Shown here: positions 42,440 through 51,233 of the stretch, one piece after another
Position numbering within the stretch: the stretch's first letter is position 1
How the letters are laid out: the number at the start of each line of letters is the position of its first letter
Assembly: GCA_020026375.1 (NCBI GenBank)
Contig: JAHHQN010000002.1
Coordinates: 62,001 to 126,000, forward strand
DNA: 64,000 bases
From: Alistipes sp.
GTDB lineage: Bacteria > Bacteroidota > Bacteroidia > Bacteroidales > Rikenellaceae
Direction: 5' to 3'
The notes under the pieces: model-generated
Database searches by the model: none
What the model was told of the DNA's origin: nothing
Seen by the model: only the letters and a program-made list of their open reading frames with translations
Translations under genes and position numbers: made by a program

Positions 42440-43153
42440 ATGAAAATAAGGCTATTTACCATACCCAATCTGCTCACCCTCTCCAATCTGCTTTGCGGTT
42501 CGTTCGCGGCGGTGGCAGCATTGAAGTATAATCAGTTGGAGGTCGCTTTCTTCCTCATCATCACCGCGGCGGTGTTCGATTTCTTCGACGGTTTCGCCGC
42601 CCGTCTGCTCAAATGTCCCTCTCCCATCGGTGTGGAACTCGACTCGCTGGCCGACATGGTCTCGTTCGGTTTCGCACCTGCGGCCGTGTTCTATTCGCTC
42701 TACGGCTCGTCGGAGGCTCATTTCGCGTGGAATGCCGATGTGGCCGCCTGCGCACAGTATGTGCCTTTCATCATCACGGCCTTCTCGGCACTGCGTCTGG
42801 CCAAGTTCAACATCGACGACACGCAGCACACCGAATTCGAGGGGCTGACCACCACGGCCAATGCCATGTTCTGCTCGTCAATCGGCTGGCTGGCCGTCAC
42901 GGGCAACATCACCCTGCCGCGCGAGATGATTCTCGGTCTGTCGGTGGTGATGGCCTTCATGCTCATCTCGCCCGTGAGAATGTTCGCTCTCAAGTTCAAG
43001 GGCTTCGGCTGGCAGGGCAACGAGTTGCGTTACTCGTTCATCGCCTTCCTGGTGGTGCTTTTCGCCCTTTTGCAGTGGAAGGCCATTCCGCTGGCGATAC
43101 TGGTCTATGTGGCCGTTTCGCTGGTGCGCTGGCTGCGCGGAGCGCATAACTGA
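42440..43153 (+). CDS. pssA: CDP-diacylglycerol-serine O-phosphatidyltransferase
   Basis: Inner-membrane enzyme making phosphatidylserine, the precursor of phosphatidylethanolamine. The 237-residue protein carries the CDP-alcohol phosphotransferase signature D-G-x2-A-R-x8-G-x3-D-x3-D (DGFAARLLKCPSPIG then VELDSLAD) after the N-terminal NLLTLSNLLCGS, and has about six further hydrophobic segments. That N-terminus and the short length are typical of the PssA type 2 enzymes of Bacteroidota and Gram-positives. The start is the ATG at 42440; an upstream TTG at 42413 is too close to the promoter. No psd gene is adjacent. Confidence 0.93.
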   Translation: MKIRLFTIPNLLTLSNLLCGSFAAVAALKYNQLEVAFFLIITAAVFDFFDGFAARLLKCPSPIGVELDSLADMVSFGFAPAAVFYSLYGSSEAHFAWNADVAACAQYVPFIITAFSALRLAKFNIDDTQHTEFEGLTTTANAMFCSSIGWLAVTGNITLPREMILGLSVVMAFMLISPVRMFALKFKGFGWQGNELRYSFIAFLVVLFALLQWKAIPLAILVYVAVSLVRWLRGAHN

Positions 43154-43173
43154 TTGTGAGATAGAGGGGTAAT

Positions 43174-43204
43174 TTTGTTTCCTCGTAAAAAATAACTATA
43201 TTTG
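43174..43204 (+). promoter_or_regulatory. Promoter of the porin gene
   Basis: TTTG (43174-43177), 19 bases, TATATTTG (43197-43204): an exact consensus match, 25 bases before the start codon, in the gap after pssA. Confidence 0.8.
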
Positions 43205-43229
43205 CCGCCGTATTCGGCTCTTTTTTGAT

Positions 43230-45374
43230 ATGATGTTGAGGTTGTCGAAAGGTTTTATCAGGACTTTGGTTTTGGGGTTGCTGCTGGCAGTCCCGACGAT
43301 GGTCTATTCCCAGCATTTCGATGCCAAGTCGATTATGCGTGCGCGTCAGAACGGTCATTCGGGCAACCTCTACGGCTCGAACCCCTACGAAACGCAGGAC
43401 GACGAGAATCAGAATGGCGAGAAACAGGATACCACCAAAAAGGAGCGAAAGATACGCAAACCGCTGGAGTCGTACTTCTTCAGCGACTCGATACGTTCGC
43501 TCAACAACTTCAAGTGGACGGTGAGCCGCGAGTTCAACCGCGTACGTGTCCAGCCGTTGGACACCACACTCACCGACTTCAGAATCGACTACCCGTTCTA
43601 CACGGAAGATGTGGGCGACATGGCACAGGGTGCGCTGGGTCAGACTTCGCTGCCGGTCAACTATTTCCGCCGGCCGCAGAACACCGACTTCATCTTTGCC
43701 AATCCCTACTACGCCTACACCTACAACATGGAGAATGTGCCGTTCTACAACACGAAGCGGCCGCTGCTCCAGATGGGCTACATCGAGTCGGGACAGAAGC
43801 GTTTCCGTGAGGAGAATTTCAATATCATGGTGGCGCAGAACGTGTCGCCCACCACGGGCTTCAACGTCAACTACAAGGCCCGCGGCACACGCGGCCTCTA
43901 CGACTGGTCGCGCACCAAGAACCACAACCTCTCGGTGGCCTTCAGCCACACGGGCAAGCGTTATTCGGTGCATGCCGCCTACTACAACAACCACATCGAA
44001 CAGCAGGAGAACGGTGGTGTTGTGGGCAAATGGGCCATCGCCGATACCACCTTCCAGATGCCGTCGGGTGTGCCGATGAAACTGGCGGAGGCCGAGGCCA
44101 ACAATATCTACCGCAACAACGCGTTCTTCATTACGCAGACTTACGGTATCCCCCTGCAAAGAATGACCGACGAGGATTTCTCGATGGCAGGACTTTCGTC
44201 GGTCTACATCGGTCACTCGTTCCAGTATTCGTCGTGGAGCAAGTACTACACCGACCATCGCGCCACCTACACCAACGAGCGCGACCATCGTGACGAAAAC
44301 GGCAACTTTGTGGCCGTGACCGACGAGTATTACGACAACTGGTTCATCAACCCGGCACAGTCGCGCGACTCGCTCTTCGAGAGAGTGGTCTCGAACCGCT
44401 TCTTCGTGCAGGCGCAGCCGTGGAGCCGCAACAGTGTCGTCAGCACCATCGATGCCGGTGTGGGCATCGACATGCACACCTACTCGCAATTCGCATTGGA
44501 CGATTACCTTTCGGGCAAATATGCCAAGAAGAAGGAGACCAGCTACTTCGTCTATGGCGCCGTGGAAGGAAAAATGAGAAAATATCTCGATTGGGACGCC
44601 AACTTCAAGTTCTACCCTTCGGGATACAGAGGCGGAGACCTCGACGTGGGTGCCCATGTGGCCCTGACAGGATTTCTCCGCGGTCACCCCCTGGTTCTCG
44701 AGGGCGGATTCAGCCTGAACCGCCGCTCGCCCTCCTATTGGCAGGAGAACCTATTCACGAACCACTACAAGTGGTCCACTCCCCTAAGCAGGGAGAATGA
44801 AACCCGTTTTGAGGTCAAGTTTTCGATTCCCGACTTCGCGTTCGAAGTGGGATTCAATCAGAGCGTTGTCTCCGATAAAATCTACTACGGTGCCGACAGC
44901 AATGTGGCACAGGCAGACGATAACGTGAGCCTGACGGGTGTGTACGCTCGCAAAGATTTCCGTTTCGGCGGATTTCATTTGGACAACAGGGTATTGTTGC
45001 AGTGGAGTACGAATCAAGATGTAGTTCCTGTACCTCTTTTCAGCGCCTACCTCTCCTATTACTATGAGTTCTGGGTAGTGCGTAACGTATTGCGCCTTCA
45101 GGTCGGATTGGACGGTCGTATGCAGTCCCGCTACTACGCACCGAGCTACAATCCCGCCCTCTCGACGTTCTACAACCAGCGCGAAACCGAAGTGGGTAAC
45201 TATCCCTACCTCGACGCCTTCGTGATGGGTAAATGGAAGAGAATGAGGATTTTCGTGAAATACCAGCATGTGAACAAGGGTCTCTTTGGCAACGGAGAGT
45301 ACTTCTCGCTGGCGAACTATCCCCTTAATCCGGGAATGTTCAAAATCGGTATTTCGTGGAGTTTCTATGATTAG
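43230..45374 (+). CDS. Putative porin (Porin_10 type)
   Basis: A 714-residue outer-membrane protein with a signal peptide (about residues 1-28, ending VYSQ), then a polar asparagine/glutamate-rich stretch and a long beta barrel with alternating aromatic residues, e.g. GYIESGQKRFREENFNIMV and a C-terminal FKIGISWSFYD ending in an aromatic-aspartate. It resembles the Bacteroidota putative porin family Porin_10. There is no plug or TonB box. It has its own promoter, separate from pssA. Substrate unknown. Confidence 0.8.
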   Translation: MMLRLSKGFIRTLVLGLLLAVPTMVYSQHFDAKSIMRARQNGHSGNLYGSNPYETQDDENQNGEKQDTTKKERKIRKPLESYFFSDSIRSLNNFKWTVSREFNRVRVQPLDTTLTDFRIDYPFYTEDVGDMAQGALGQTSLPVNYFRRPQNTDFIFANPYYAYTYNMENVPFYNTKRPLLQMGYIESGQKRFREENFNIMVAQNVSPTTGFNVNYKARGTRGLYDWSRTKNHNLSVAFSHTGKRYSVHAAYYNNHIEQQENGGVVGKWAIADTTFQMPSGVPMKLAEAEANNIYRNNAFFITQTYGIPLQRMTDEDFSMAGLSSVYIGHSFQYSSWSKYYTDHRATYTNERDHRDENGNFVAVTDEYYDNWFINPAQSRDSLFERVVSNRFFVQAQPWSRNSVVSTIDAGVGIDMHTYSQFALDDYLSGKYAKKKETSYFVYGAVEGKMRKYLDWDANFKFYPSGYRGGDLDVGAHVALTGFLRGHPLVLEGGFSLNRRSPSYWQENLFTNHYKWSTPLSRENETRFEVKFSIPDFAFEVGFNQSVVSDKIYYGADSNVAQADDNVSLTGVYARKDFRFGGFHLDNRVLLQWSTNQDVVPVPLFSAYLSYYYEFWVVRNVLRLQVGLDGRMQSRYYAPSYNPALSTFYNQRETEVGNYPYLDAFVMGKWKRMRIFVKYQHVNKGLFGNGEYFSLANYPLNPGMFKIGISWSFYD

Positions 45375-45418
45375 CGTATTGTTCTGCGCGGTGTAAGCTG
45401 CCCGCAAAGCAATCTTTT

Positions 45419-46114
45419 ATGTTAAAAAAGACAGTTGTAACTTTTGCGTTCTTAACTATTTTAACAACTTTTTACGGTTTTAACGCCAACTTCAGCGCAT
45501 CGAAAGACATGTCGCTGGATAACGGTGGTGAGCGAATCGACGATTCGTTGCTCCCCGTGGAGAGCAATTTCAAAATCTCGTCGTATGACCATCTGATTCG
45601 CCACATCAGCGAAAAGGAGGGCAACGACTGGCGGCTGATGAGTGCCATCGCCTACCATGAGTCGCGCTTCATGCCCGATCTCACTTCGCGTTGCGGAGCC
45701 AAGGGACTCATGCAGATTATGCCCTCTGTCGCGCGTCAGTTCGACGTGGCGAAGGAGCAGCTCTCCGACCCCGAAACCAACATTTGGGTAGCCAATAAAG
45801 TGCTGACCAAAATCATGACAACACTTCGTTTCACGGCCTCCACATCGGAACACGACAAGATGAAAATCGTGCTGGCGGCCTACAACGGAGGCATAGGCCA
45901 TGTGACTGACGCCCGACGTCTGGCACGCGCCTATGGCGAAAATCCCAACTCGTGGGAGGTAGTGGCAAAATACCTTTGTCTCAAATCGTTGCCGGAATAC
46001 TACGAGAGCGACGTGGTGAAATGCGGCCGCTTTGGTGGTAGTAAGGAGACATTGGCATACGTGGATAATGTCATGGGCAAATACGACAAGTATTGTTCGA
46101 TTGCCATGCGATGA
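45419..46114 (+). CDS. Lytic transglycosylase (SLT domain)
   Basis: A 231-residue exported protein that probably cleaves peptidoglycan strands to 1,6-anhydro products. The N-terminus has a hydrophobic signal segment (residues 4-22). The SLT domain (about 70-200) has the catalytic glutamate in AIAYHESRFMP, followed by GAKGLMQIMPSVA and VLAAYNGGIGHV, as in MltF/Slt70-type enzymes. It has no extracellular solute-binding domain, so it is a compact form. It lies 44 bases after the porin gene and is followed by an intrinsic terminator. Confidence 0.9.
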   Translation: MLKKTVVTFAFLTILTTFYGFNANFSASKDMSLDNGGERIDDSLLPVESNFKISSYDHLIRHISEKEGNDWRLMSAIAYHESRFMPDLTSRCGAKGLMQIMPSVARQFDVAKEQLSDPETNIWVANKVLTKIMTTLRFTASTSEHDKMKIVLAAYNGGIGHVTDARRLARAYGENPNSWEVVAKYLCLKSLPEYYESDVVKCGRFGGSKETLAYVDNVMGKYDKYCSIAMR

Positions 46115-46139
46115 CATTCTCCGCATGCTGACGCAAAAT

Positions 46140-46172
46140 GCAGGCTCTTGACAAAGAGACCTGCTTTTTTTT
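46140..46172 (+). terminator. Terminator after the lytic transglycosylase gene
   Basis: GCAGG-CTCTT pairs with AAGAG-A-CCTGC (one bulge) around GACA, followed by eight T. Confidence 0.8.
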
Positions 46173-46344
46173 ATGCTCTTTCGCGTCGTGTCGGCCGGCC
46201 TCCCGTCGTGAGGGTTCCATGACCTCTCCTCCCGACGCGCAGCCTTTGCGGTCTGCCCTCGTTGAGGGTATTTACGACCTTTTCTCGTCATGCGCCCGTT
46301 GTGCCCTTCCCCTTGCGGCCGTCTGTTTGCCCTGGTCGCCGTCA

Positions 46345-47393
46345 CACACATAAGACGAGAGAATCTGGGGAAGCAAGATTTTGCCGAGGTGACATCGCAA
46401 GATGGAAGAGAACCGTTTGCCGCAAAGTATGACGCAGTAGTTACAAATCCTCCCTTTGGAAGTTCTTCCGAAATGAAGTTTGGCGAGTATTCTATCAAGG
46501 GACTGGAGAAGCAGATGGCATTAAATGCTCTGAACAGCATGAACGATAATGGCCGAGCTGCAATTATTATCGGTGGAAACACTGAATACAATGAAAACGG
46601 CTCGATAAAAGGTGCAGACAAAGCATTTTTTAACTATCTTTACAACAACTACAATGTGATAGGTGTCATCAACTTAGGAGGTGATCTCTACGCAAAGCAG
46701 GGTACCCGATTCCCCGTTCGCCTCATTCTGATTAATGGACGCAAAATGAGAGGTGATGTAGTGTATGCTCCTGTAAAGAGCAAGGCACGAGCAGCAGGTA
46801 ACGAATTTTGAAGACTTATTTAACAGAGTAAACAATGAACAAGTATTACCAGTACAAGGAAGCTCCGTTTCTGACACTGACAACGGAAAGAAAGAGTCCG
46901 TATCAAGTAGTAGCGGAAAACGTGGAGAAAGCAATTCAGACCTCGGTGGAATGCGGAGAAAATCCGACATATCAAGCGAGAGACATTCTGCCGATGGATA
47001 TGTTCAAGATAGTAAGGACATCACCGATGCCGTTGTCGGAGTCGCAAAAGAAATCACTTCTTCTCGAAGTGATGGAGTCCGATTGGATAGAGTCTCTTCT
47101 CAGTCGACTGGAGAACAACACATCGAATCAGATGATAGAGGTGCCGGAAGAAGAAGCGACAGAGGTGTTGGAGAACGAAGAGATAACACTGAGAGTGTAT
47201 CTGACGAATCTGGAAGGCTGGATAGAGAACCTGTAAAGGTAAACATTCAGCAGGAAAAGACTCAATATCCTGCAAGAAGTAAATCCACACAGATTGGGGC
47301 AGTTATTCCCAGCAACACTGTGAACTCCATACAACGCGCTCTTGGTAAATTCAAGGACATAGACTCCTATATATATCGACATGCCGACAAAAC
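46345..47393 (+). pseudogene. Frameshifted remnant of a mobile-element N6-adenine DNA methylase
   Basis: An internal piece of a large methylase of the kind carried by Bacteroidales conjugative elements and phages. In the first frame (about 46350-46808) it has the adenine-methylase motif TNPPFGSS, then LNSMNDNGRAAIIIGG and GTRFPVRLILINGRK. Near 46795-46809 the frame shifts by one: the continuation NFEDLFNRV is in the next frame, which then stays open through a low-complexity serine/arginine-rich stretch to about 47390. Neither the start nor the helicase-like end of the parent gene is present. Base composition is visibly more AT-rich than the flanks. It is best read as the relic of a past insertion; bases 46173-46344 hold no gene. 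Confidence 0.75.
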
Positions 47394-47435
47394 AAAAGCG
47401 CGGAGTACCTTTTACGAAGGGTACTCCGCGCTTTT
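47394..47435. terminator. Bidirectional terminator at the PCMD gene end
   Basis: AAAAGCGCGGAGTACC pairs with GGTACTCCGCGCTTTT, with CCTT/AAGG extending the helix. It is followed by T runs on both strands and lies 20 bases after the PCMD gene stop (minus strand). It marks the right border of the AT-rich remnant. Confidence 0.8.
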
Positions 47436-47455
47436 TGCTGCCGCACGCGAGTGCG

Positions 47456-49177
47456 TTATTTGGTCTGGGGATCTACATAGTCGTAGAGCAGTTCCATGTC
47501 GTCAATCCACAGCTCGCTCTGCGTGCTGCCGATGAAGTAGTCGCCCCAGCGCGAGGCGGTGCAGACCACCATGATGTGGGTGGGCTGGGTCTTCATGTCG
47601 TTGTAGACCACGGGAATGGTCACCTGGGTCCACTCGTCGACATTCTTGTCGAAGAGCCGCTCGCCATAGCCGATGACGGCCTTGCTCTTGGGGTTGAAGA
47701 AGGTGGCCACGCTTCGGGTGTCGACACATATCGGTGAGTTGTCGTTGGCCACCACATTGCCGTCCTTGTCGCGTCCGTACTCCTCCTTGGTCCAGTTGCC
47801 GAGGGCGATGTAGACCATATTCATGTCGGGATCGCCCTTCTGCACCTCCTGACCCGAGGGGCGGTTGTTGGAGTCGAGACGGTCGATTTTGCCCACCTTG
47901 CCCTTCATCCAGAAGCGCAGGGCGGTGGGGCGCTGGGTCATCGGACGGCCGAAGGCGATGATGCCGTTGGTGCCGGCCGTCTTGAGGTAGTCGCCCGTGA
48001 AGAGGTTGCCGGCGGCGAACTTGCCGATGCCGAACACCGCCACATGGTAGGACTTGAGCCATGCGCTCTGTTTGCCGGTGGAGCCGGGGCGCACGTCGCT
48101 GACTCCCTGTGTGAGGGTCTTGTCGCCGATTTTGGCACCCGGATTACCCGTGCCCCAGTAGTTCTCGCCCGGGAGGAAGGGATAGACAATCTTGTTGTCG
48201 GTGTGCCAGTCCTCCATGCTGCCGTTGGGGAGCTGGGGGGTAGTGCCGGTCTTCACGGTCTGAATCGGGCTCTCCTCGTCGTTGCAGTAGGCGCGTACCT
48301 CGTAGGTCGACTCCGCGTCGGCTGCCACATGTGCCGAGAATTTGCCACCGTCGATGTTGACCTTCTCCGCCTCGAGCCATGCCTCCGAGCCGCTCTTGCG
48401 GTAGCGGAAGCCCATTTTGGCCGCGCCGTCGAGACCCTCGCCATAGAGCCAGATGACCTTCGACCAGGCGTAGGCACCCGCCAGCGTCACGCTGTTCTGT
48501 GCAATCACCGCGTTGATGGTCCAGGTGACGGTCTTCTCGTGAATGGTGGTCTGCACCTGCTGCGGCGAGTTGAAGTCGCGTGCCGACAGCTCCTCCGGGG
48601 TCACATCGTATTGGGTGACACCCTGCGGACCGAGTTTCATCTCCGTGACGGTCAGATGGCTCAGGTCGGTGCCTTTGGGCATGTTGACGGTGATGGTGTG
48701 CTTCTCGTCATCGATGACCGACTCGCCGATTTGTCCTGCGATGGCGAACCGGTAGGTGATGTTCTGTTCGGCTACAATCTGCCACTCATAGTCCTGATAG
48801 AGCGAGAGGGTGACCGGAAGCGGCGACGAGAGGTCGAGGTGGCCGGTCAGCGGATACGAGGTCTGAATCTTGGGCAGGATATCCTCGGCGGTGAGGGTGG
48901 TGTTGTGGGGAACGCAGCCGTAGGTCACGCTCTTCACCTCCACATTGCGGGGGTCGCACTGCTCGTCGAGCAGCAGGTAGACCGTGCTGATTTCGCCCTT
49001 CTTGCCCAGCTCGATGGACTGGAGGGTGAATGCCGGCGAGGGGTTGTCGCTGCTGACGGGACCGCTCTCCATGTTTTCGATTTTCAGCTCGATGACCGGA
49101 TAGGGTATGTCGTTCTTGATGCACGAGCCGGCCATGAGGCCTGCGGCCGCCATACATGTATAAATCAGATGTTTCAT
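47456..49177 (-). CDS. PCMD-domain surface lipoprotein
   Basis: A 573-residue lipoprotein (AAGLMAGSC, cysteine 19). After N-terminal Ig-like or DUF-type repeats (about 25-230), the C-terminal part resembles the putative carbohydrate metabolism domain PCMD: PNGSMEDWHTDN, YWGTGNPGAK, the IIAFGRPMTQRPTALRFWMK strand and the ending SELWIDDMELLYDY, which looks like a jelly-roll glycan-binding fold. Exact function is unknown; carbohydrate binding is inferred from the family name and fold. It is the last of three tightly packed genes, four bases after a beta-barrel protein gene. Confidence 0.8.
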   Translation of the reverse strand: MKHLIYTCMAAAGLMAGSCIKNDIPYPVIELKIENMESGPVSSDNPSPAFTLQSIELGKKGEISTVYLLLDEQCDPRNVEVKSVTYGCVPHNTTLTAEDILPKIQTSYPLTGHLDLSSPLPVTLSLYQDYEWQIVAEQNITYRFAIAGQIGESVIDDEKHTITVNMPKGTDLSHLTVTEMKLGPQGVTQYDVTPEELSARDFNSPQQVQTTIHEKTVTWTINAVIAQNSVTLAGAYAWSKVIWLYGEGLDGAAKMGFRYRKSGSEAWLEAEKVNIDGGKFSAHVAADAESTYEVRAYCNDEESPIQTVKTGTTPQLPNGSMEDWHTDNKIVYPFLPGENYWGTGNPGAKIGDKTLTQGVSDVRPGSTGKQSAWLKSYHVAVFGIGKFAAGNLFTGDYLKTAGTNGIIAFGRPMTQRPTALRFWMKGKVGKIDRLDSNNRPSGQEVQKGDPDMNMVYIALGNWTKEEYGRDKDGNVVANDNSPICVDTRSVATFFNPKSKAVIGYGERLFDKNVDEWTQVTIPVVYNDMKTQPTHIMVVCTASRWGDYFIGSTQSELWIDDMELLYDYVDPQTK

Positions 49178-49181
49178 CGTC

Positions 49182-50081
49182 TTACTCCTTTTTCTTGTTC
49201 CACAAATGCACGGTCATACCGATGTTGATGGCCGCGATGTTGAGTTTGAACTTCATCTTCGAAGCCTTGCGCGAGCCGATTTTCACGCCCGTGACTGGGT
49301 CTTTCATCGACACGTTGGTGTATTGCAGACCGCCCAGTCCGAAGGAGAGCGTGGCGCACACATTGGGGTAGAGGTAGACGGCCACACCCGGATTGAAGGC
49401 CAGCTTCACCTGCACGTTGTCGCTCTTGTAGCGGTGGCGTTCGTCGCCGGAGTCGTAGGCGAAGTCGGTTTTTCCGGTCACCACGGCCAACTCCAGCTCG
49501 GCGAAGAGGCCGAAGCGTCCCTTGGGGTCGAGACCCGCATACGAACGGTGGAAGATACCGAACGAGTAGTTGTTGCTGGTGAGGTCGATGTAGGGGATAT
49601 CGCCGTTGATGTCGTTGATTTCGCCGAAATCGAGACGCGCATTGTCGATGTTGCCCGACACATGGTTGTAGCCGAAACGGAAGCCCAGACAGTGGTTGTC
49701 GCTGTAGAAGTAGCCCACGAAGGGACGTATGGTGGCGATGGTACCGTCGGCATTGAGGTTGTCGAGTATGAGCATGAAGTCGGTGTCGTCGCTCGACAGG
49801 GTGCCGTAGGAGGCCGTCATGCCGAGCATCACCTCACCCTTGTAGGCAAACTTGATTTTGTTGATTTCGCGGTCGATGCGGTGGCGTGTGGGCAGGAACT
49901 TGTTTTTCTGACGCGGAGGGCGGCTCATCTCCGTGGCCGCGGCCGAAAGGGGATTCTCGCCGTCGGGAGTTGTGGTGACGGCGGTGGGGGCGGTTTCTTC
50001 CTTGTCCGATGTGGTGAGGGGGTGTGCCGACAGCGCAAGCATCGGAAGGAAGGCAATGAGTGAAAGTAGAATTTTCTTCAT
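49182..50081 (-). CDS. Outer-membrane beta-barrel protein, paralogue A
   Basis: A 299-residue protein with a signal peptide (KKILLSLIAFLPMLALSAH). A proline/threonine-rich linker follows, then about eight to ten amphipathic beta strands (GEVMLGMTASYGTLSSDD, KLAFNPGVAVYLYPNVCATL) and a C-terminal strand. It is clearly related to the next gene upstream: both have a basic RHRxDR/RNEK segment, a first strand with SYST/SYGT, RPFVGYFYSDNHCLGFRF versus SPMIAYAFRDNMALGARF, and a closing KLNIAAINIGM versus KVNIFSIGLGV. Function unknown. It is the middle gene of a three-gene cassette. Confidence 0.75.
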   Translation of the reverse strand: MKKILLSLIAFLPMLALSAHPLTTSDKEETAPTAVTTTPDGENPLSAAATEMSRPPRQKNKFLPTRHRIDREINKIKFAYKGEVMLGMTASYGTLSSDDTDFMLILDNLNADGTIATIRPFVGYFYSDNHCLGFRFGYNHVSGNIDNARLDFGEINDINGDIPYIDLTSNNYSFGIFHRSYAGLDPKGRFGLFAELELAVVTGKTDFAYDSGDERHRYKSDNVQVKLAFNPGVAVYLYPNVCATLSFGLGGLQYTNVSMKDPVTGVKIGSRKASKMKFKLNIAAINIGMTVHLWNKKKE

Positions 50082-50093
50082 ATCCGAGCTGTA

Positions 50094-50954
50094 TTAAAGG
50101 TAAAAAGCCACACCCAGTCCGATGGAGAAGATGTTGACCTTGAAATTCATCATGCTTGTCTTGCGGCGACCGACGGTCACCTGGTTGTGTACCTGCTTGG
50201 TGTTGGTGTAGGTGATACCCATCACACCCACGTTGACCTCCACGGCCATGTTGTTGGTGGCGAAGGCCACGATACCGGGCGACATACCCAGCGAGAAGGT
50301 GTAGCCCGTCTCATAGGTACCCTTCACCGGCGAGTCATTGGCGAATTTGGCCTGCACGCCGCCACAGGCGAGCTGCATCTCGTTGAAGAGGGCGAAACGG
50401 CGGCTGCGTCCGATGGGGATATACTGTCGCCAGGTGGCGGCCACCTGATAGCTGTGGCGCAGGGCGTAGTAGTCCTTCACCTGAATCTGTGTGCCGCTCT
50501 CCTCGTCGCCCCACTGCATTTCGGCGGAGTCCATCTTCAGATAGGTGCGCGAGTAGATGAAGCGCGCGCCGAGGGCCATGTTGTCGCGGAAGGCGTAGGC
50601 AATCATGGGGCTGACCTTCACGTTGTGGCCCTTGGAGTTGATACCCTCGACAATCAGGAACCGGTAGGATTCGTTGCTGTGGGTCGAGTAGGAGGCCGTA
50701 CCTCCGAATATCCACTGTCCCTTGGGGACAAAGAGGTTGCGCGGGTCGGTCAGACCTCTCATCTTTCGTTTTTCGTTGCGGGAGAGGTGGTCGAATTCCG
50801 AGTCGTGCTTCACCTGTGTGGTGTCGGCCGGAATGAGATAGACCTTGCGGTGGCGTCTGCTCCCGGAGACATTCTCATTTTGTGCGTTCACTGCCTCTAT
50901 CGAGCCCAGAAGACTCGCCATGAGCAGCAGCAACATGTACTTTACGTGGCGCAT
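50094..50954 (-). CDS. Outer-membrane beta-barrel protein, paralogue B
   Basis: A 286-residue protein with a signal peptide (about 1-25, ending VNAQ) and a predicted small beta barrel, ending in the strand FSIGLGVAFYL. It is similar along its length to the gene 12 bases downstream, which points to tandem duplication. It opens the cassette of two barrel proteins and the PCMD lipoprotein. An AT-rich leader with a TATTTTTG box lies about 95 bases upstream. Confidence 0.75.
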   Translation of the reverse strand: MRHVKYMLLLLMASLLGSIEAVNAQNENVSGSRRHRKVYLIPADTTQVKHDSEFDHLSRNEKRKMRGLTDPRNLFVPKGQWIFGGTASYSTHSNESYRFLIVEGINSKGHNVKVSPMIAYAFRDNMALGARFIYSRTYLKMDSAEMQWGDEESGTQIQVKDYYALRHSYQVAATWRQYIPIGRSRRFALFNEMQLACGGVQAKFANDSPVKGTYETGYTFSLGMSPGIVAFATNNMAVEVNVGVMGITYTNTKQVHNQVTVGRRKTSMMNFKVNIFSIGLGVAFYL

Positions 50955-51046
50955 TGTCGTGCGTTTAAATGGTTTTCGGATAATGGGAGTACAATCGCGT
51001 CGTGGGGTGACGGTTGTCCCGAGACACTGATTCTACAATTTGCGGA

Positions 51047-51054
51047 CAAAAATA
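51047..51054 (-). promoter_or_regulatory. -7 box upstream of the barrel/PCMD cassette
   Basis: TATTTTTG on the minus strand fits TAnnTTTG; the -33 side is not a clean match. It would give a leader of roughly 90 bases. Confidence 0.4.
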
Positions 51055-51152
51055 GTCAAATACACCTTGTTGCGGAAATTTATTCAACGAACAGATGTTT
51101 TTTCATCATAAAAAACCGGGGCTTTCCACGGGCTTTGCCCCTCCTCGGAACG

Positions 51153-51192
51153 CAGAACAGGCGGACGATGAGATCATCGTCCGCCTGTTCTG
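51153..51192. repeat. Perfect 19-base inverted repeat after the S9 peptidase gene
   Basis: Arms 51153-51171 and 51174-51192 are perfect reverse complements with only two bases between them (CAGAACAGGCGGACGATGA and its complement). It lies about 40 bases beyond the S9 peptidase stop. No T run follows on either strand, so it is either an unusual terminator, an mRNA-end protector or a protein-binding palindrome. Confidence 0.6.
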
Positions 51193-51233
51193 TGGGGGAA
51201 GGGCCGCCGTGGGGCGGTCGTGGTCAGGCTCGC

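Noticed and set aside
46835..47236. Open frame of 133 codons within the methylase remnant
   Set aside because: The adjacent frame continues the methylase reading (NFEDLFNRV and beyond) across the same bases; this frame starts only because of the frameshift and has no family match.
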